The notes under the pieces: generated by a model
The model's input: the letters and a program-made list of their open reading frames with translations, nothing else
Databases searched by the model: none
Told to the model about the DNA's origin: nothing
Source of the DNA: Diplodia intermedia
Taxonomy: Eukaryota > Ascomycota > Dothideomycetes > Botryosphaeriales > Botryosphaeriaceae
Assembly (NCBI GenBank): GCA_021495925.1
Contig: JAKEKT010000107.1
Coordinates: 52,528-116,527, forward strand
Length of the DNA stretch: 64,000 nucleotides
Direction of reading: 5' to 3'
Position numbers and translations under genes: made by a program
Part shown: piece after piece, positions 22,295 through 34,900 of the stretch
Layout of the letters: the number at the start of each line of letters is the position of its first letter
How positions within the stretch are numbered: the stretch's first letter is position 1

Positions 22295-25200
22295 ATGACA
22301 GAAATCCCCTTGCTGCAGACGCATGCTGTTCCTCAGCTAAGCCCAAGGGCTCCATTTGCGCCCGTTTCTTACCCAGTTCCCAATGGCCGACCGGTGGCAG
22401 ACGCTCCTCAGCCCGACGAAGAGCCCGTTTCCGACACAATCAAGTGCATCTGCGGCTACGAGGCCGATGATGGTAGCAGCGTCCTGTGTGAAGTGTGCAG
22501 GACATGGCAACACGTCCTCTGTTACTACGATGACGAAGACCAGATCCCTCGAGTCCACGAATGCGCCGACTGCCAGCCGCGAGCCCTCGACCAAGCACGA
22601 ATCAAGGAGCGTCAGAAGGCCTTTAAGAATATGACCTATATGATCGAGAGGAAGCCAAAGCGGTCGGCGGCCAAGAGCCACAAGAAGAAATTAAAGGACG
22701 TCAACGCCGCCGTCGCGCTCACGAACGGACACGCCGACGACACTCTGCCTGCCCTGGATCGCAAGAGCGGGAGCCCCAAAGACCACCAGCCTCCGTCAAA
22801 ACGGCCAAAGACCAACCACAAAGCGTCTGGGTCCGTCACGTCGCTCAATCAGTCGGCTTCGGGCTCGCGGAAGCGAGCTGCGTCAACCGCACAACCCGTC
22901 CACAGCCCGGTTAAGTCGCCTGGCCCACCCATCCCGACCGGCTATGCGCCTGATTACTTTTCGGATGAATTCATGCAGCTCTACCAGCATCCCGAGTATA
23001 CTCAGATCGAAGCGAACTCCTTCAGCGATCTGGCCGTGACCAACAGCCTGCAGACTTGGCTCTGGGATCCCGAGGCGACAAAGCAAGCTTCCGGAGGCAA
23101 GGCCCGCGAGCAGATCTTCCAGCGGCACGAAGGTACTATGAAATCTCTCGAGGAACACGGCCCTGTCCTGAAGGAGAATGCCGGCATCGGCGCTATCGCA
23201 ACAGTACAAGGACCTCACCCTACCTTCAAGTGGATTACCGTCGAGTCTGATGTTCCGTGCGGCGGGTTCGTTGGAGAACTCAAGGGCCAGATTGGTAGGA
23301 AAGAAGAATATTGCTCGAACCTGGAAAATCGCTGGGGGTCCCTCCGGCACCCCGCACCATTCGTCTTCTTCGCTCCGTTTCTTCCGCTGTATATCGACAC
23401 GAGGCACGAAGGGACTCTCCTGAGGTACATTCGACGCAGCTGCAGACCTAACGTGCGCATGCAGATCCTGATTACCGGCGAGTCTGAGTACCATTTCTGC
23501 TTCATCGCGCTCGAGAACATCTACGCAGGCGAGGAGATTAGCATAGGCTGGGACATCGACAAGGACGTCAAAAACGCACTCGAGGCGTCACTTCAGAATG
23601 GCAACATACACGAGCGAGGCATTCAAGAGGTTGAGGGAGTGTCGCACTGGGTCGCCGGTGTACTCTCCAATTTCGGCGGATGCGCGTGCAAATTGCCAAT
23701 CATGGAGTGCCCTCTCGCCCTTGCCGACCGACGCAACGCACCCGCCATACTCGCCTCGTCGAATGCACAACCGCTCAAGTCCAAGAAACCCAGGCGAAAC
23801 GGCAACCAAAACTCTCCTCTAAGCACCGGCCAGGCCACAAACAGTCGTGCGGGCAGCGAAGCACGGAATCGCCCCGAGCACGACGACGAGAATGCCGACA
23901 GTCGCTCGGTATCCGGCTCATCCCGTAGCAAACCGACCAGTCGCGACATCACTCCGATGACACATGTGTCCAATGAGAATGCCGTCGGACTCGGCGTGGA
24001 GATGTCGGATCGAGAAAAGAGGAAGCTGATGCAGCAGGAAAAGCTCTTCGAGCAACTGGAACATGATGAGCAACACGCACAGAGGAAGAGGAAAAGGAAC
24101 AGCGCTGGATCGGCCCTCAATACACCCAGTGTGGCAACTTCAGTAAGCACGACGTTTTCAGCTAGTCAGAGAAAGGCTAACCCGCGTCTCAGAAGCAACT
24201 TGGCCATTCAGAGTCATCCTTCCCCTCCCCGGCTGCTGCGTCCAAATCTCGGGCTGCAGACCCGAACTCTCGCTCGCAGAACATGAACGGCCGTCGATCG
24301 AACAACTCGTCGCATCAACGTCGGTCTGGCGCACGTGTGCCGAAAGAGCCGGTACCGCCTAAGAAACCGGAATACAAAGACTCGAGCATGCAGACCGAGC
24401 CGGACAAGGAATTCCCGTCTCTGGTGCCTTGTCCCGTCGCGCGCCGGAAACCAAAGGGTTCCTTTTTGCGATCGCTGCTGCACCGCACGCACGATATCAG
24501 AGTGCATAGGGAACGATCGGAATCCGCACAACGCAGCCCACCTGCGTCGTGTTTGCAAGGCGACAAAATGGACGTGGACGAGCCTGCATCATCAGCTGCT
24601 GCGCTGGCCGTGAAGCCGCATTCCACCTCCGACTCCGCGACGGCGCCACCATCAAAGGAGACATACCCTCCACTCAAGGCAGAAGAGGATATGGAAATGC
24701 AGGATGCAATCATAGTTGCGCCAGCCCAGGTCTCGAAAGAGGAGAACGAACCCGTCTCGCCGCAGACGGATGCGCCTGCTGCAGATCAACCCACAGGGCC
24801 CTCCTCTCAGTCTTTCCTCCCGCCCGAGGACATATCACCAACCAGTACTTCAACGTCCTCCAGCGCGCCGACCATGGAATCAAAAGCTACTTCGCCTGGC
24901 TTGCGGGTTGAGCTCCCACCCGGACCAACATTTGAGAGGCCTCATCCATCCACAACAACACCGCCTCCCCCCTCCACCGTTGGTGCTCCTGTATCGTTAT
25001 CTGTTGTTACGGAAAACTCCGCCCTCCCCACGGCATCCGCTCCTACAATATCTCTCTCGTCTCCGGTTGACATTGCGCCACCTTCGACTGTGGTCACTCC
25101 TAGCCCTGTTCAACGCAAAGCCAAAATGAGCTTGAGCGACTGGACTGCAAAGCGGAAAGCTAAGCTTGAGGCGAAGAGCCATGATGGCGACAGGGGGGAC

Positions 25201-25323
25201 GAGAAGGACAGGGATAAGGACGCAGCTGCTGAGGCGGGAGATGTCAAGGATGAGGATGACCGGCCCGGTAGTTCGGATAAAAGGGAAGAGAGCTCGGAGG
25301 CTAAGGTTGGCGAAGGCGCATGA
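22295..25323 (+). CDS. SET3: PHD-finger/SET-domain protein, SET3-like histone deacetylase complex subunit
   Basis: Exons 22295-24142 and 24193-25323 (50-bp intron with a GGCTAACC branch point) give about 992 aa. A C4HC3 PHD finger lies at residues 51-93 (C51, C53, C65, C68, H73, C76, C90, C93; KCICGYEADDGSSVLC). A basic nuclear-type stretch follows (RKPKRSAAKSHKKK). The SET domain is at ~285-430, with LRYIRRSCRPNVRMQI and YAGEEISIGWD. The remainder is disordered and Ser/Pro-rich, ending in a Lys-rich tail (LSDWTAKRKAKLEAK). In yeast, Set3 is the defining subunit of the SET3C deacetylase complex and its PHD binds methylated H3K4; its SET domain is thought to be inactive. The canonical NHS motif (SET motif with Asn-His) reads SCRPN here, again pointing to a non-catalytic SET. 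Without the intron the gene would appear as two separate ORFs. Confidence 0.9.
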
Positions 25324-26588
25324 GGGATACCCATTATTTATTTTCTGATACCTTTCGAGTCGGGTGTTTGTTCTTTTCCTAGACCACCGCGGGCGGCTTT
25401 AGGGGGGTCTTAATCGGTGGTTACCGAAAATATTTCTTTTCTTTTCGCTCGCCTTTACTACTGTACGATTGCAACGGTTCTTATGGGTGGCACGGTTTTG
25501 GGGTTACGGGGTCAAAGGGGTTTGACATTTCTGGAGAACATGCTTAGGTATGGACGGCTGGACGACAGGATTATCATCTATTACCTTCCTGAGTTCTCAT
25601 ACAGGGTCATTCAGTGGGTTAGTGATGGCACAGGAACTCTGGGTCCTTCTGCAATCCCCATCTCTTAGTTTGCACAAACCGGGTTGGCTGTCCCCTGTTA
25701 TGAGGGATTCGCTAGTCAAGGTTTCCGCCCTTCTTTTCACCTATTCCACTCTATTACCCTCTACATAAGCGGTTACCATTCTTGATGTGTGCTCGGCCCC
25801 ACGTTTCAGTCTTCTTTGCTGCGTCAAAAGAGTTTGGTTTATGGGAGATGAGCGGTTAAATTTCTCTTTTACTTTCGTGTCACTCCTACTGGCACGAAGT
25901 TTCGGCATCCATACGGACCGAGCTGAATGGACAAATAGATGGATTAAAAGGTGAAGGCTGGATTCAATGTCGCGTGCCGCGCCATTGCCAATGTATAGTT
26001 AGGTAGCTGAATATGCGGACTTGGAAGGTTCGCTCAACCATCTGTCGCCTACTCCTGTTGACCGTGCATACTGACGCGTATGTGACAGGCTTTCAGCCCA
26101 GCAACATTGTCTCCCACAATAGAATCACCGCGGCAAGATGGCAGTCGGAGTTACTTTCAGCCTTTCATTGCAACAAGCGTGGTACTATTCTATGTAGAAT
26201 TTGGGATGCTGCTCGAGACGGCCCTTAGAGCCTCTCGTCGAAAGTTGAGATGCCGGGCCGTGTGATCCTGTCCCTTTAACAGCAGCTGCAAGTCAGTAAT
26301 GTTGAGGTATTTCAGTTTCAGCTTGATTTGTTCTAAGAAACGACAGCACTTTGCTCAAAACGAGCGGAGTGATGCTCTCATATTGAGCACTGATACGTAA
26401 AGTCACTTCGCCGAACATGATCCAGTTCGTCCATTGACTTATCTACATGTTCAAGTGAAGAAAATAGAGCATTTGCTTGTGCCCAACTCACTCTATCGAC
26501 ACATGGCACACGGCCGCACATCAACACTGCATACTTTCATAACCACCGCTTTCTCTTCGCAAAATGTACATTGGTATACAAGGCTAGC
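25324..26588. other. Convergent intergenic region
   Basis: Two genes converge here (SET3-like plus, complex I subunit minus). I see no ORF worth reporting. Short T-rich tracts after 25,330 probably belong to a 3' UTR. Confidence 0.5.
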
Positions 26589-27422
26589 TTACTGTTTCCT
26601 CTCAAAGTAAGACCATTGGCCCTCGGCGGGCTTCTCGCACAGCTCTTCCCACCTAATATGCGGTCAGTACGTGGCTACATGTGGACCGGGAGGGGTCGGG
26701 ACAACGTACACCTTGTCCTTCAGCATCTCATTAGCAAGTCTGAGCTCGCCCTCAGCGACCTGAATGACCTCCTCGATCAAACCAGCGCCAATCTCCTTCT
26801 CGGCGACGGAGATCCTGTTTCATTTCATGTCAGACTCGGCGTGTCACACAACGCTTTTCGGCGCAACGTACTGTTCGGCGGTCAAGCTGGGTTCCTTTTC
26901 AACGCGGAGGGCCTGGGCCTTCTCCAGGTTCTCGGGCCTGCCATAGCCAAATGCATGCTTCTGGCCCTTCTTCTCAGCCGGTGTGCGGACACCCTCGAGC
27001 GCGGGTTCGGTGTCAAGCTCGCCGTCCCATTCCTCCTCGCGCTCATCAACCTCGGGCTTCCCGCGAATGGTCACAAAAGACCTGCCGTCGGCGGTCTGCC
27101 TGACAGCAACGCCGTGCTTCTCAAAGGCGTCCGGGTTCGCATTGATCTGCTTCTGGACACGCTCCTCCCACTCCTTGAGGCCGGCAGGCTCAATCCGCTC
27201 AATGATGTTCAGGCGGCGGCGGGTCAGAGCCTCGGTGGACTGGCGGTAGACGGACGACTCGGGGAACTGCTTGAGCCGGTCGAGCGTCTTGCTGTACAGG
27301 TAGACGAGGGTCGAGCGCGGCGCAGGGTGGGTGTACAGGCCGCAGAGGCCGGTGGGGGCGCCGGGCTCGAGGACGCGCCCGACGGGCTTGACGGCGGCAA
27401 GAAGACGCAGAGCGGGCCTCAT
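26589..27422 (-). CDS. NADH:ubiquinone oxidoreductase 29.9-kDa subunit (NDUFA5-like)
   Basis: Minus-strand exons 27422-26872, 26814-26710 and 26652-26589 give 239 aa. The N-terminus (MRPALRLLAAVKPVGRV) is basic and amphipathic, fitting a mitochondrial presequence or matrix-facing start. The core has the ETC complex I subunit signature: GLYTHPAPRSTLVYLYSKTL, QFPESSVYRQSTEALT and NANPDAF. After the first intron come ISVAEKEIGAGLIEEVIQVAE and LANEMLKDK, and after the second WEELCEKPAEGQWSYFERKQ. Both introns are 57 bp. The protein is an accessory subunit of the peripheral arm of respiratory complex I on the matrix side. It shares a 331-bp divergent promoter with the membrane PDI gene. The final exon encodes only about 21 residues and could be missed by automatic annotation. 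Confidence 0.92.
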
Positions 27423-27753
27423 GGCGAGCGGGTGTGATGGCGGGCTGGGGGAGATGGGGACGCAATGGGCGGCGGACCAGTGAGCGGTGGTGTAAGTGTA
27501 ATGTGCTTGGCGCCGGTCTGGGCGGCGCCCGTTGTCGATCTCGCGCCCGGGGCTCAGCGCTGCGGCCTCCTTTCGCGACCATCCACGCACCACCGTGTCG
27601 AACGCGGCACTCCACGCTCCCGTCGCCCGCCCGCTCTCTCGCCCACCCTCTGCGCCGTGGATGCACACCCTGCCCTCGCCCTAACCACCCGCCTCCACCG
27701 GCCCCAGCGGCCTCGCCAATCCAGCTACCTGTCCTCCGCAGCAGCCGCCCGCC
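27423..27753. promoter_or_regulatory. Short bidirectional promoter, complex I subunit and membrane PDI
   Basis: Only 331 bp lie between the two ATGs, so the genes must share promoter sequence. The segment is GC-rich, with pyrimidine-rich stretches toward the PDI start. No known motif is confidently seen. Confidence 0.6.
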
Positions 27754-29993
27754 ATGCGCCTGCTCAATTCATTCCTGTCGCTCGCTCTGCTTTCCTCCGC
27801 CTTCGCGTCGCCTCCCACCAAGGATCCGAAGGAGCTCGAAGATGAGACCGAGGCTACCGTGTTCAACGGCAAGGAGGTGCCGCCCATGAACCAGCTGAGC
27901 ACCGACAACATTGACAGCAAGATCGCCAAAGGCAACTGGTTCGTATTCTATCGCCGGGGTGCTACGCACAGCTGCTTACTCGTCCCCCAGGCTCGTGGAG
28001 TTCTTCTCGCCCTATTGCCACCACTGCAAGGCCTTCGCTCCAACCTGGCAGACCCTCTACGAGTTCTACTACACCCAAGACCCGCTTCCGGGCTCCGATT
28101 CGAAAGACGGCGACCATCTGAACACGTTCACGCGCTACTACGACTTCAACTTTGCACAGCTCAATTGTGCCGCCTACAGCGACGGCTGTGCCGCCAAGGA
28201 CATCCGCTCGTATCCGTCCATCGTCTTCTTCAAGGACGGCAAGGAAGTCAAGAAGCACGTTGGCGCTGATAAGCTCAAGTTCTTTGCCGACTGGATCGAG
28301 GAGTCTCTGGAAACCATCAGGCCTGGCTCTCGGCCCAAGGACGGCCCAAAGCTGCCCGAAGTCGGCGCAAAGGGTGTTGAGTCCAACGCGAAGCCCGACA
28401 AGCCCGCCAACAAGGACAAGAACCCTGCTGCTGGTGCCGCCGCCGCGAGCGAGCATAATGAAATCGCCACCAAGGCCGCGGCCACTGCCGCCGCCAAGGA
28501 GACCGGCAGCAAGACAAAGCAGAAGCCGGAACACAACCCCCAGGGCACCTCCATTCCGCTTACCGCCGAGAGCTTCCAGAAGCTGGTCACTATGACCGAG
28601 GATCCTTGGTTTGTCAAATTCTACGCGCCTTGGTGCCACCATTGCCAGGCCATGCAGCCGAATTGGGCGTCCATGGCTCGCGAGATGAAGGGCAAGCTCA
28701 ATGTTGGCGAGGTCAACTGCGATGCTGAAAAGAGGCTCTGCAAAGATGCGCACGTAAAGGGCTATCCGACCATTATGTTCTTCCGCGGAGGCGAACGCGT
28801 TGAGTACGATGGTCTTCGCGGCGTTGGTGATCTCATCAGCTACGCCAATGGCGCGCACGAGAGCAGTGATGGTGTTCCTGATGTCGACGCCGAATCCTTT
28901 GCTGAGTTGGAGAAGAAGGAGGAGGTCATCTTCCTCTACAACTACGATCACGCCACAACCAGCGAAGACTTCGCGGCATTGGAGAGGCTGACGCTCAGCC
29001 TCATTGGACACGCAAAGCTGGTCAAGACCAAGGACCCCAAATTGCACGAAAGGTTTAAGATTTCCACCTGGCCCAGGCTGCTAGTGAGCAGGGACGGAAA
29101 GCCGAGCTACTACACCCCCATTGCGCCCAAGGATATGCGCGACTACAGGAAGGTTTTGGGATGGATGAAGACCGTCTGGTTGCCAATCGTCCCGGAACTG
29201 ACGTCCTCCAACGCGCAAGAAGTTATGGATGGTAAGCTTGTTGTCCTTGGTATTCTGAACAGAGAAAGGACGGATGAGTTTGAGAGCGCGAAGCGTGAAA
29301 TCAAGAACGCGGCTATCGAATGGATGGACAAGCAAATCCAGCAGTTCCAGCTCGAGAGACAGGAGCTTCGTGATGCGAAACAGCTGCGGATCGAGGAAGC
29401 GGAGGATCGTAACGATCAGCGCGCTCTTCGCGCCGCCAAGAGCATCCGCATCAACATGGACGAGATTGAGCGCAAGGAAGTTGCTTTTGCTTGGGTCGAT
29501 GGTGTTTTCTGGGAACGTTGGATCAGAACGACCTACGGTATTGATGTGAAGGATGGCGAAAAGGTCGTTATCAACGATGAAGATGTGAGTAAATGGGCCT
29601 TGAGTGAAATGGGTATCTCTCTGACCAGCATTTCCACAGAACCGCCGCTACTGGGACCAGACGTTCACTGGAAACCCGATCATTCCTTCCCGCACTTCCA
29701 TTCTTGAGACGCTTTCCAAGGTCACCCGTGATCCGCCGGCTCTCACTCCCAAATCCACCATTGGTGCCATTTCAATGTTCTTCTTCACAATCAAGCAGTT
29801 CTTGACCGGCCACCCCTTCCTGTCCGTTGGCATTATCCTCGGCGTTGTCCTCGCTGCAACCTACTTCGGCCGCGGTCGGTTCAGGCGTGGAAAGGCATTC
29901 GGATCAAGCAGCGGCTTCTTCCAGTTACCGACAGGAAACGAGAAGGACGGTCTTTTGGGCGCAGTCAACGGGGGCGCCGCTAAAACGGATTGA
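27754..29993 (+). CDS. Membrane-anchored protein disulfide isomerase, EPS1-like
   Basis: Exons 27754-27938, 27991-29584 and 29640-29993 give 710 aa. The N-terminal signal peptide is MRLLNSFLSLALLSSAFAS. The first thioredoxin domain has active site C71-HH-C74 (FFSPYCHHCKAFAP). A Lys/Ala-rich linker follows. The second domain has C277-HH-C280 (FYAPWCHHC, then GYPTIMFFRGG). A further thioredoxin-like part and a charged helical segment (~490-560) precede a C-terminal membrane helix at about 653-669 and a basic tail (GRGRFRRGK). It should oxidise or isomerise disulfides of secretory proteins in the ER lumen while anchored in the membrane, like yeast Eps1 and fungal EpsA. Length, domain order and lack of HDEL fit that type. 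Intron 1 (27939-27990) uses an unusual GTTCGT donor, but only this junction rebuilds NWLVEFFSPYC. Confidence 0.88.
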
Positions 29994-31303
29994 CGAAAGG
30001 TCATGCAGCTAATGTGAAGAGAAGGGAGGTTGGTTCTCTGACTGGGAACTAGGGGGATGCCTGTAGCATATACCTCGCATGTTTCATCTTTCGTCTGGTA
30101 CTGAAGGGTGGGAGGTATTGTTCCCTTCGAGAGTTTTGCTGGTTTTGCGTTCGGCGTTCTGTCTGCTCCTTTGGATCGGGAGTTGGTTTGGGGCTCTCAT
30201 ATGTCAACCTCTTGACATAAGCTTATCTAGATATCAGTGAGAGCAAAGCCAGTTATGAAGCTGATTGTGTTCAAACACCTATGGGTACATGGAGTACGTT
30301 TCATACATAGTCGAGCCGTCAAAGATTCCATCTTTTCAAGCAGATTCCAATGGTTATACTACCTTCCATAAGGATTATGAGCTCGTGCACAAGGCGCCAA
30401 TATTGCCACTTCCGAAGCGTCGAGGTCCAGCAATTTCAAGATGACACAGCTATGCGACACAGCTGTAAGACAGCAGTCCGGCGGCTAACCGGAGCCTCCC
30501 CCAGAGTCGACACAAGCCGTCGCGCCCCGCAGTAGCTTGTCAGCATCTCGAGCACCTTGTTTGCGCAAGAGAAGACTAAAGTTACGAAATCTTCCATGAA
30601 GACTGTTGGTAGCTTCTTCAAAGCGTAAATGTACAGGTGTTTCCAAAAAGCATCTACCAACCTTCGTTTCATTAACGATATTAGGTATCTTCAATGTACT
30701 GTTTTCTCCAAACGTCTAAAGCGTATCTGTATCCGCATGGTCTTCTAATAGATTAGCCAAGATAACGCTTGGGAATCGAAGCTTCCATCTAATGCGATGA
30801 GCCAAATTCTAAGAGCACGCCAGCCGAGCTGGGCCGCCTGCCGAGGCAGAGGGATAAGTGTGGGGAAGGCGGAGGCAGAGATAGCGTTTTAGGCATCCAG
30901 TTGGTTGAATCTTGACTTTTGATCTGGATATCTCCTACCCCTCCTTCGTCATACCCCACGGCCCACACCCGTGCAGAAGCGGACCCCGCCGAGCTCCTCC
31001 CTGGTGCTTACTGCGGGACGACTGGATCCAGGACCCATACTTATTTTGCACCGTTTGGCCTGCACTGGACAGCCCTGCGCATGCGCGAAGCGGGATCCCC
31101 ACAATTCTAATCTTACTGCTGGCGACCCGCCGGGCGTGGCTACGGGACGGTCGTACATACATACGTCTGCCGCGTGCGCTGTTCCTGCATCGGAGGGAGC
31201 GCCTGCTTTGGCCCTTGCTTCGTTCGTTGTGGCCTCTTGCATGGACGCCGTCTCCCTCGACATCTCGTTCCGCGCGCGACCCATCTGCATCAACGCCGAC
31301 ACC
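29994..31303. other. Intergenic, PDI 3' end to YCH1-like promoter
   Basis: No gene is supported in 1.3 kb. The left part is ordinary 3'-flank sequence. An in-frame stretch upstream of 31304, with ATGs such as 31241, could extend the next protein but looks like leader. Confidence 0.45.
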
Positions 31304-31924
31304 ATGTCGTCCGTCACCATCGCCTCTCTCAAGCGCATCGACGCCGACGCGCTGTACGCCCTCCTCAAGCAAGCGCCCGCCAGACCGCTCTTCGCGTCCT
31401 CGTCATCGTCTGCCGCCGAGCCTCCCACCACCGTGCGCTCAGACGCCGAGTCCGCCGCGGCGGCGACGGATCCGGCCTCGCCCCACGCGCCCGTCGCCGT
31501 CATCGACGTCCGCGACTCGGACTTCTTCGGCGGACACATTCGCGGCTGCACCAACGTGCCCACCTCGGCGCTTGACTATAAGCTGCCGGAGCTAGTGAGG
31601 CAGCTGAAGGGCACGCCGACCGTCGTCTTCCACTGCGCGCTGAGCCAGCAGAGAGGCCCCAGCGCGGCGTTGCGGTATTTGAGGGAGAGGGGCAGGTTGT
31701 TGGGCGACGATGGCCACGGCGAGAGTCAGGAGGTTTGCGTGTTGGAGGGGGGCTTTGTGAGGTGGCAGGAGAAGTGAGTGGTTTCCCTTGCTATTGACAT
31801 CTATCATCCCGTGCGGGAGTTGTGGGCGCGGGCGGTGGAGGGGCTGACTTTTGCGCCTAGGTACGGCATGGACGAGACGGTCACGGAGGGATACAAGAAG
31901 GAGATATGGGAGTATGGGTATTAA
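31304..31924 (+). CDS. YCH1: Rhodanese-fold Cdc25-like phosphatase, YCH1-like
   Basis: Exons 31304-31773 and 31861-31924 (87-bp intron) give 177 aa. The rhodanese domain begins with VAVIDVRDSDFFGGHIRG and NVPTSAL. The catalytic loop is HCALSQQRGPSAA with C111 and R117, the C-X5-R signature of Cdc25-type phosphatases and arsenate reductases (S. cerevisiae Ych1/Arr2, S. pombe Ibp1). The second exon encodes only YGMDETVTEGYKKEIWEYGY. The protein would act on phosphotyrosine or small substrates, or reduce arsenate; the sequence does not decide between them. An Ala/Ser-rich insert at residues ~31-60 is unusual for the family. The nearest upstream in-frame ATG (31241) would add 21 residues. Confidence 0.85.
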
Positions 31925-34900
31925 GGTGGTCGAAGGTCTGATGGATTGGTAACGGACGGTCTAGGGAATCGTACTGGATGCGCGTTAGAAGGGCGATGGA
32001 GGGGCCCCGAAGGCGGGTGGAAGGCGGGCAATCGGTGTTGGGTGTGAAAATGCGCCCGGACGAGCAACCGCCGAAGGAGCACTCGAAGATTGATATTCCG
32101 AGCTCAGATGGAGAGCTTCTGGCACCTCCCGGCCAACTGGAGTAAGCGTGTGGATGAAGCCAGTCCGGCGCGGATTCACTCGCCGCAACCACGACTCAGC
32201 ATGGGCGTCTTCAGCACGTCGGCTTAACCGTCTGGCACGTCACTTGATGGGAGACCCCGGTAGCAATGCTTGTGGTCATGGATATCAACTACCTGTCGGG
32301 CGGCGATCCGCCGGGGTTCGACGCGTCCACACTGCCACGCCTTCTACGCGTCATCGGGACAAGGCCTTGCTTTCGCTATCACATTGCTACGACAACCCAA
32401 AATACAGCTGAAGATTCAACGCGTGCCAACACATACCGCTCTTCCGGTCGCGCTGTGGTTGCTTCTAAACGTGCTATTTTTGCCCAAGCTATACGAACGC
32501 CTCCCATCGAACGCGGAACGCGGGCTCGGCATCCAATTGATACACTAGCCGCATATTCCATGGGTTTCACGCCTGAACAGGCCGCGAGGGACTCCCTCTG
32601 CTGATGGAGGGAGGGAGGCGTGGCGCGTGGACGGCACAGTCAGGCTAAGCACTACGCGTCTCGAGCACGGCACATCGAGATCAGTGACAGTCGTGTCGGC
32701 TTAGCTCCCCAAGTTCGATGTCACGCAAAACAGAACAAGTTTCAGCAACGGCGATTCCAGCTACACAGTCGCTAGGAACAACCCTTCCGCGGCGAGGTGT
32801 GCGGGCTGAACGGTTGGGCAACCGCATAGCCCGATCCGGTGCGGCACATTCTCGCGCCAGAATCCGCAAGACGCCCACGAAGCCATCGCGCAGCAGCTGG
32901 TGCCTCCGACAACGCATGGCATTGTCCTCGAAACTCACCGGATGTCAGCAATCCCATGGCCGCCAAGTTCGGCCACACGCACGGCTACACCTACCCCGAT
33001 ACGGTCATCGTGAAGTTGGAAGGATGCAGACGATGTCGCATCATGGACACGACACGCGCCCCAAGCTCTGCTCTGCTCCGATGGCGGTCACCTCTCGGCG
33101 CCACCTGCTGCTGCCTGCAGGCTAACTAGCTCGCGTGCCAGGCCAACATCGCGGGCAGACAAGCAAGGCGGCCGATTGCTCATCCGCTCATCTGGACTCA
33201 CGTTCCGCGTCGCGTACCCTGGACGCAGGGCCCTGTCTAGCACGCGGCCACGTCGATGGTCAGTCTGAGTCTCGGACAGCGTGAACGCATGTTTGCCCGC
33301 TGTGGGTGCATGTGTTGTGCGTCCTCGAGGCCCTGCATGAGCCACTCGGCCCGCCAGAGCCCCCAGCTCGGCGCTTTTTTCCCTGGAGTGTGCTGGTGCT
33401 GCAGCTGCTTCGCCTGCACTTCTTTTTTGCTGCCCTTCTTCACGTACGTCCACTCCCAAATCGGGCTGCGCATCCCGCGGAACCGGGTAGGCGGTGATTC
33501 GAGTCGCACGAGATCTGGTGCGGGTCCGCTCAGCGCGCTTGCCAGTGGCCAAGGGCCCTGGATGGGCGGTGTCGGCACCGTCAAGCTTTCCCTCATTTTC
33601 CTACCATCCGCCGCTGCCCACGCAACGGGCGGGCGCGTGCCGCATCCGCTCCAGTAGCCCACCCAACACCAGCGAAACGCGCTGCGACAGAAGCGAGCAA
33701 GCAGAGGCATGCGTGCTGTGTCCTGCGGAAGATGTCGGAGATGCCGGGCCTGCTGGCGCGTGCACGGTGAGGAGGCTCGCTCATAGCCGACGAGCCACAC
33801 GAGTCTCGGTGTTCGTGGCCACCAGACAGAAAGCTGGACAAAGCTGCTGCCGCGTGCGGATGCGGGAGGTTGGGCAAGGCTCGTCGGAAGCGTTGCTCGT
33901 TTGAGGTGCATGGCAACCGGGACCCTTGGCTGGACTTTGCTCTTCCGGACAATTGCTGCAGGCGAGAAGGGGCGAGCCGCCTGGAGTATCGCCGGCGGGA
34001 AGCCGAGAGGAGCGTCGCGCGCTCGCCACGTCGTCCGCCGTCCGGGCTCGTTTTGGTAATGGGATTGTGTAGGGCCCTTGGCGCACGTCCGCGCTGACCA
34101 GCAGGAGACGCTGCGGCAAGCGAGCCATCGAGGGCAGCCAACTGCAGGCGCCTGCGGTGATTACCTAACGACTTTGCAAATGGCGTGAGCGCGGCCGCTC
34201 GGACGAGAGGGCACTTCTAGAATCTGGCGTTGGACGGCGACGATAGGGAATAAGAAAGGTTGATGGACGTGATGGGCGGGATGGGCGCTGATGGGCCGCG
34301 AAAGAGCTAGGAATAGGAAAGGCTCGTGTGATGCGGTAGCACAACGACGCCGGCATTATAGCTGATCACCCAATAGCGCTGCTGCAAACGCGCGACGACC
34401 AGACTGGCCATGGCCCTGTAGTACGGTCGTAGTCGCCAGCACGCCGCGAGTCTGCGAGCACACCGGCCGCAGGCGCCAACCACGTCGCATGCCGCCCGCG
34501 CCCTGGATGCTTGCCGCCGCTGCTTACCTATTGTTCGCAGCGTCCCGCCGCTTGGCCTGCGCGTGCCGACGTCACTGCGCTGCCAGGCCGCTCGGCGGAT
34601 CGCCATTGGCGGTCTGATGAGACAGGCCTGGCGGCGAACGAAGGGTCCTTGTCCTCCCAGGTACGCGGGACACGTGTGTTTGGCGCCATGAATCAAGGCG
34701 CAACGGCACCAACTCCGCCCGCGTTCGCTGCTTCCGCTGCGCGCGCGCCGAGCGTCGTGGGCCGCGCAGCACTCCACGTGCAGCTGGCGGGGAGCAACGA
34801 AGAAGGTTGCGGATGGGAAGTGGCCTCTCCCGCCTGCACAGGGCACGGTGCTTGCGCGAAGGGATGGCATGGATGATGGGCTGGCACCGGGGCGGGCGCA

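Noticed and set aside
27962..29047. 361-codon minus-strand ORF
   Set aside because: Antisense shadow of the membrane PDI gene, caused by its G/C-ending codons.
33237..33911. 224-codon minus-strand ORF
   Set aside because: No domain or conserved phrase, overlapped by open frames on the other strand.
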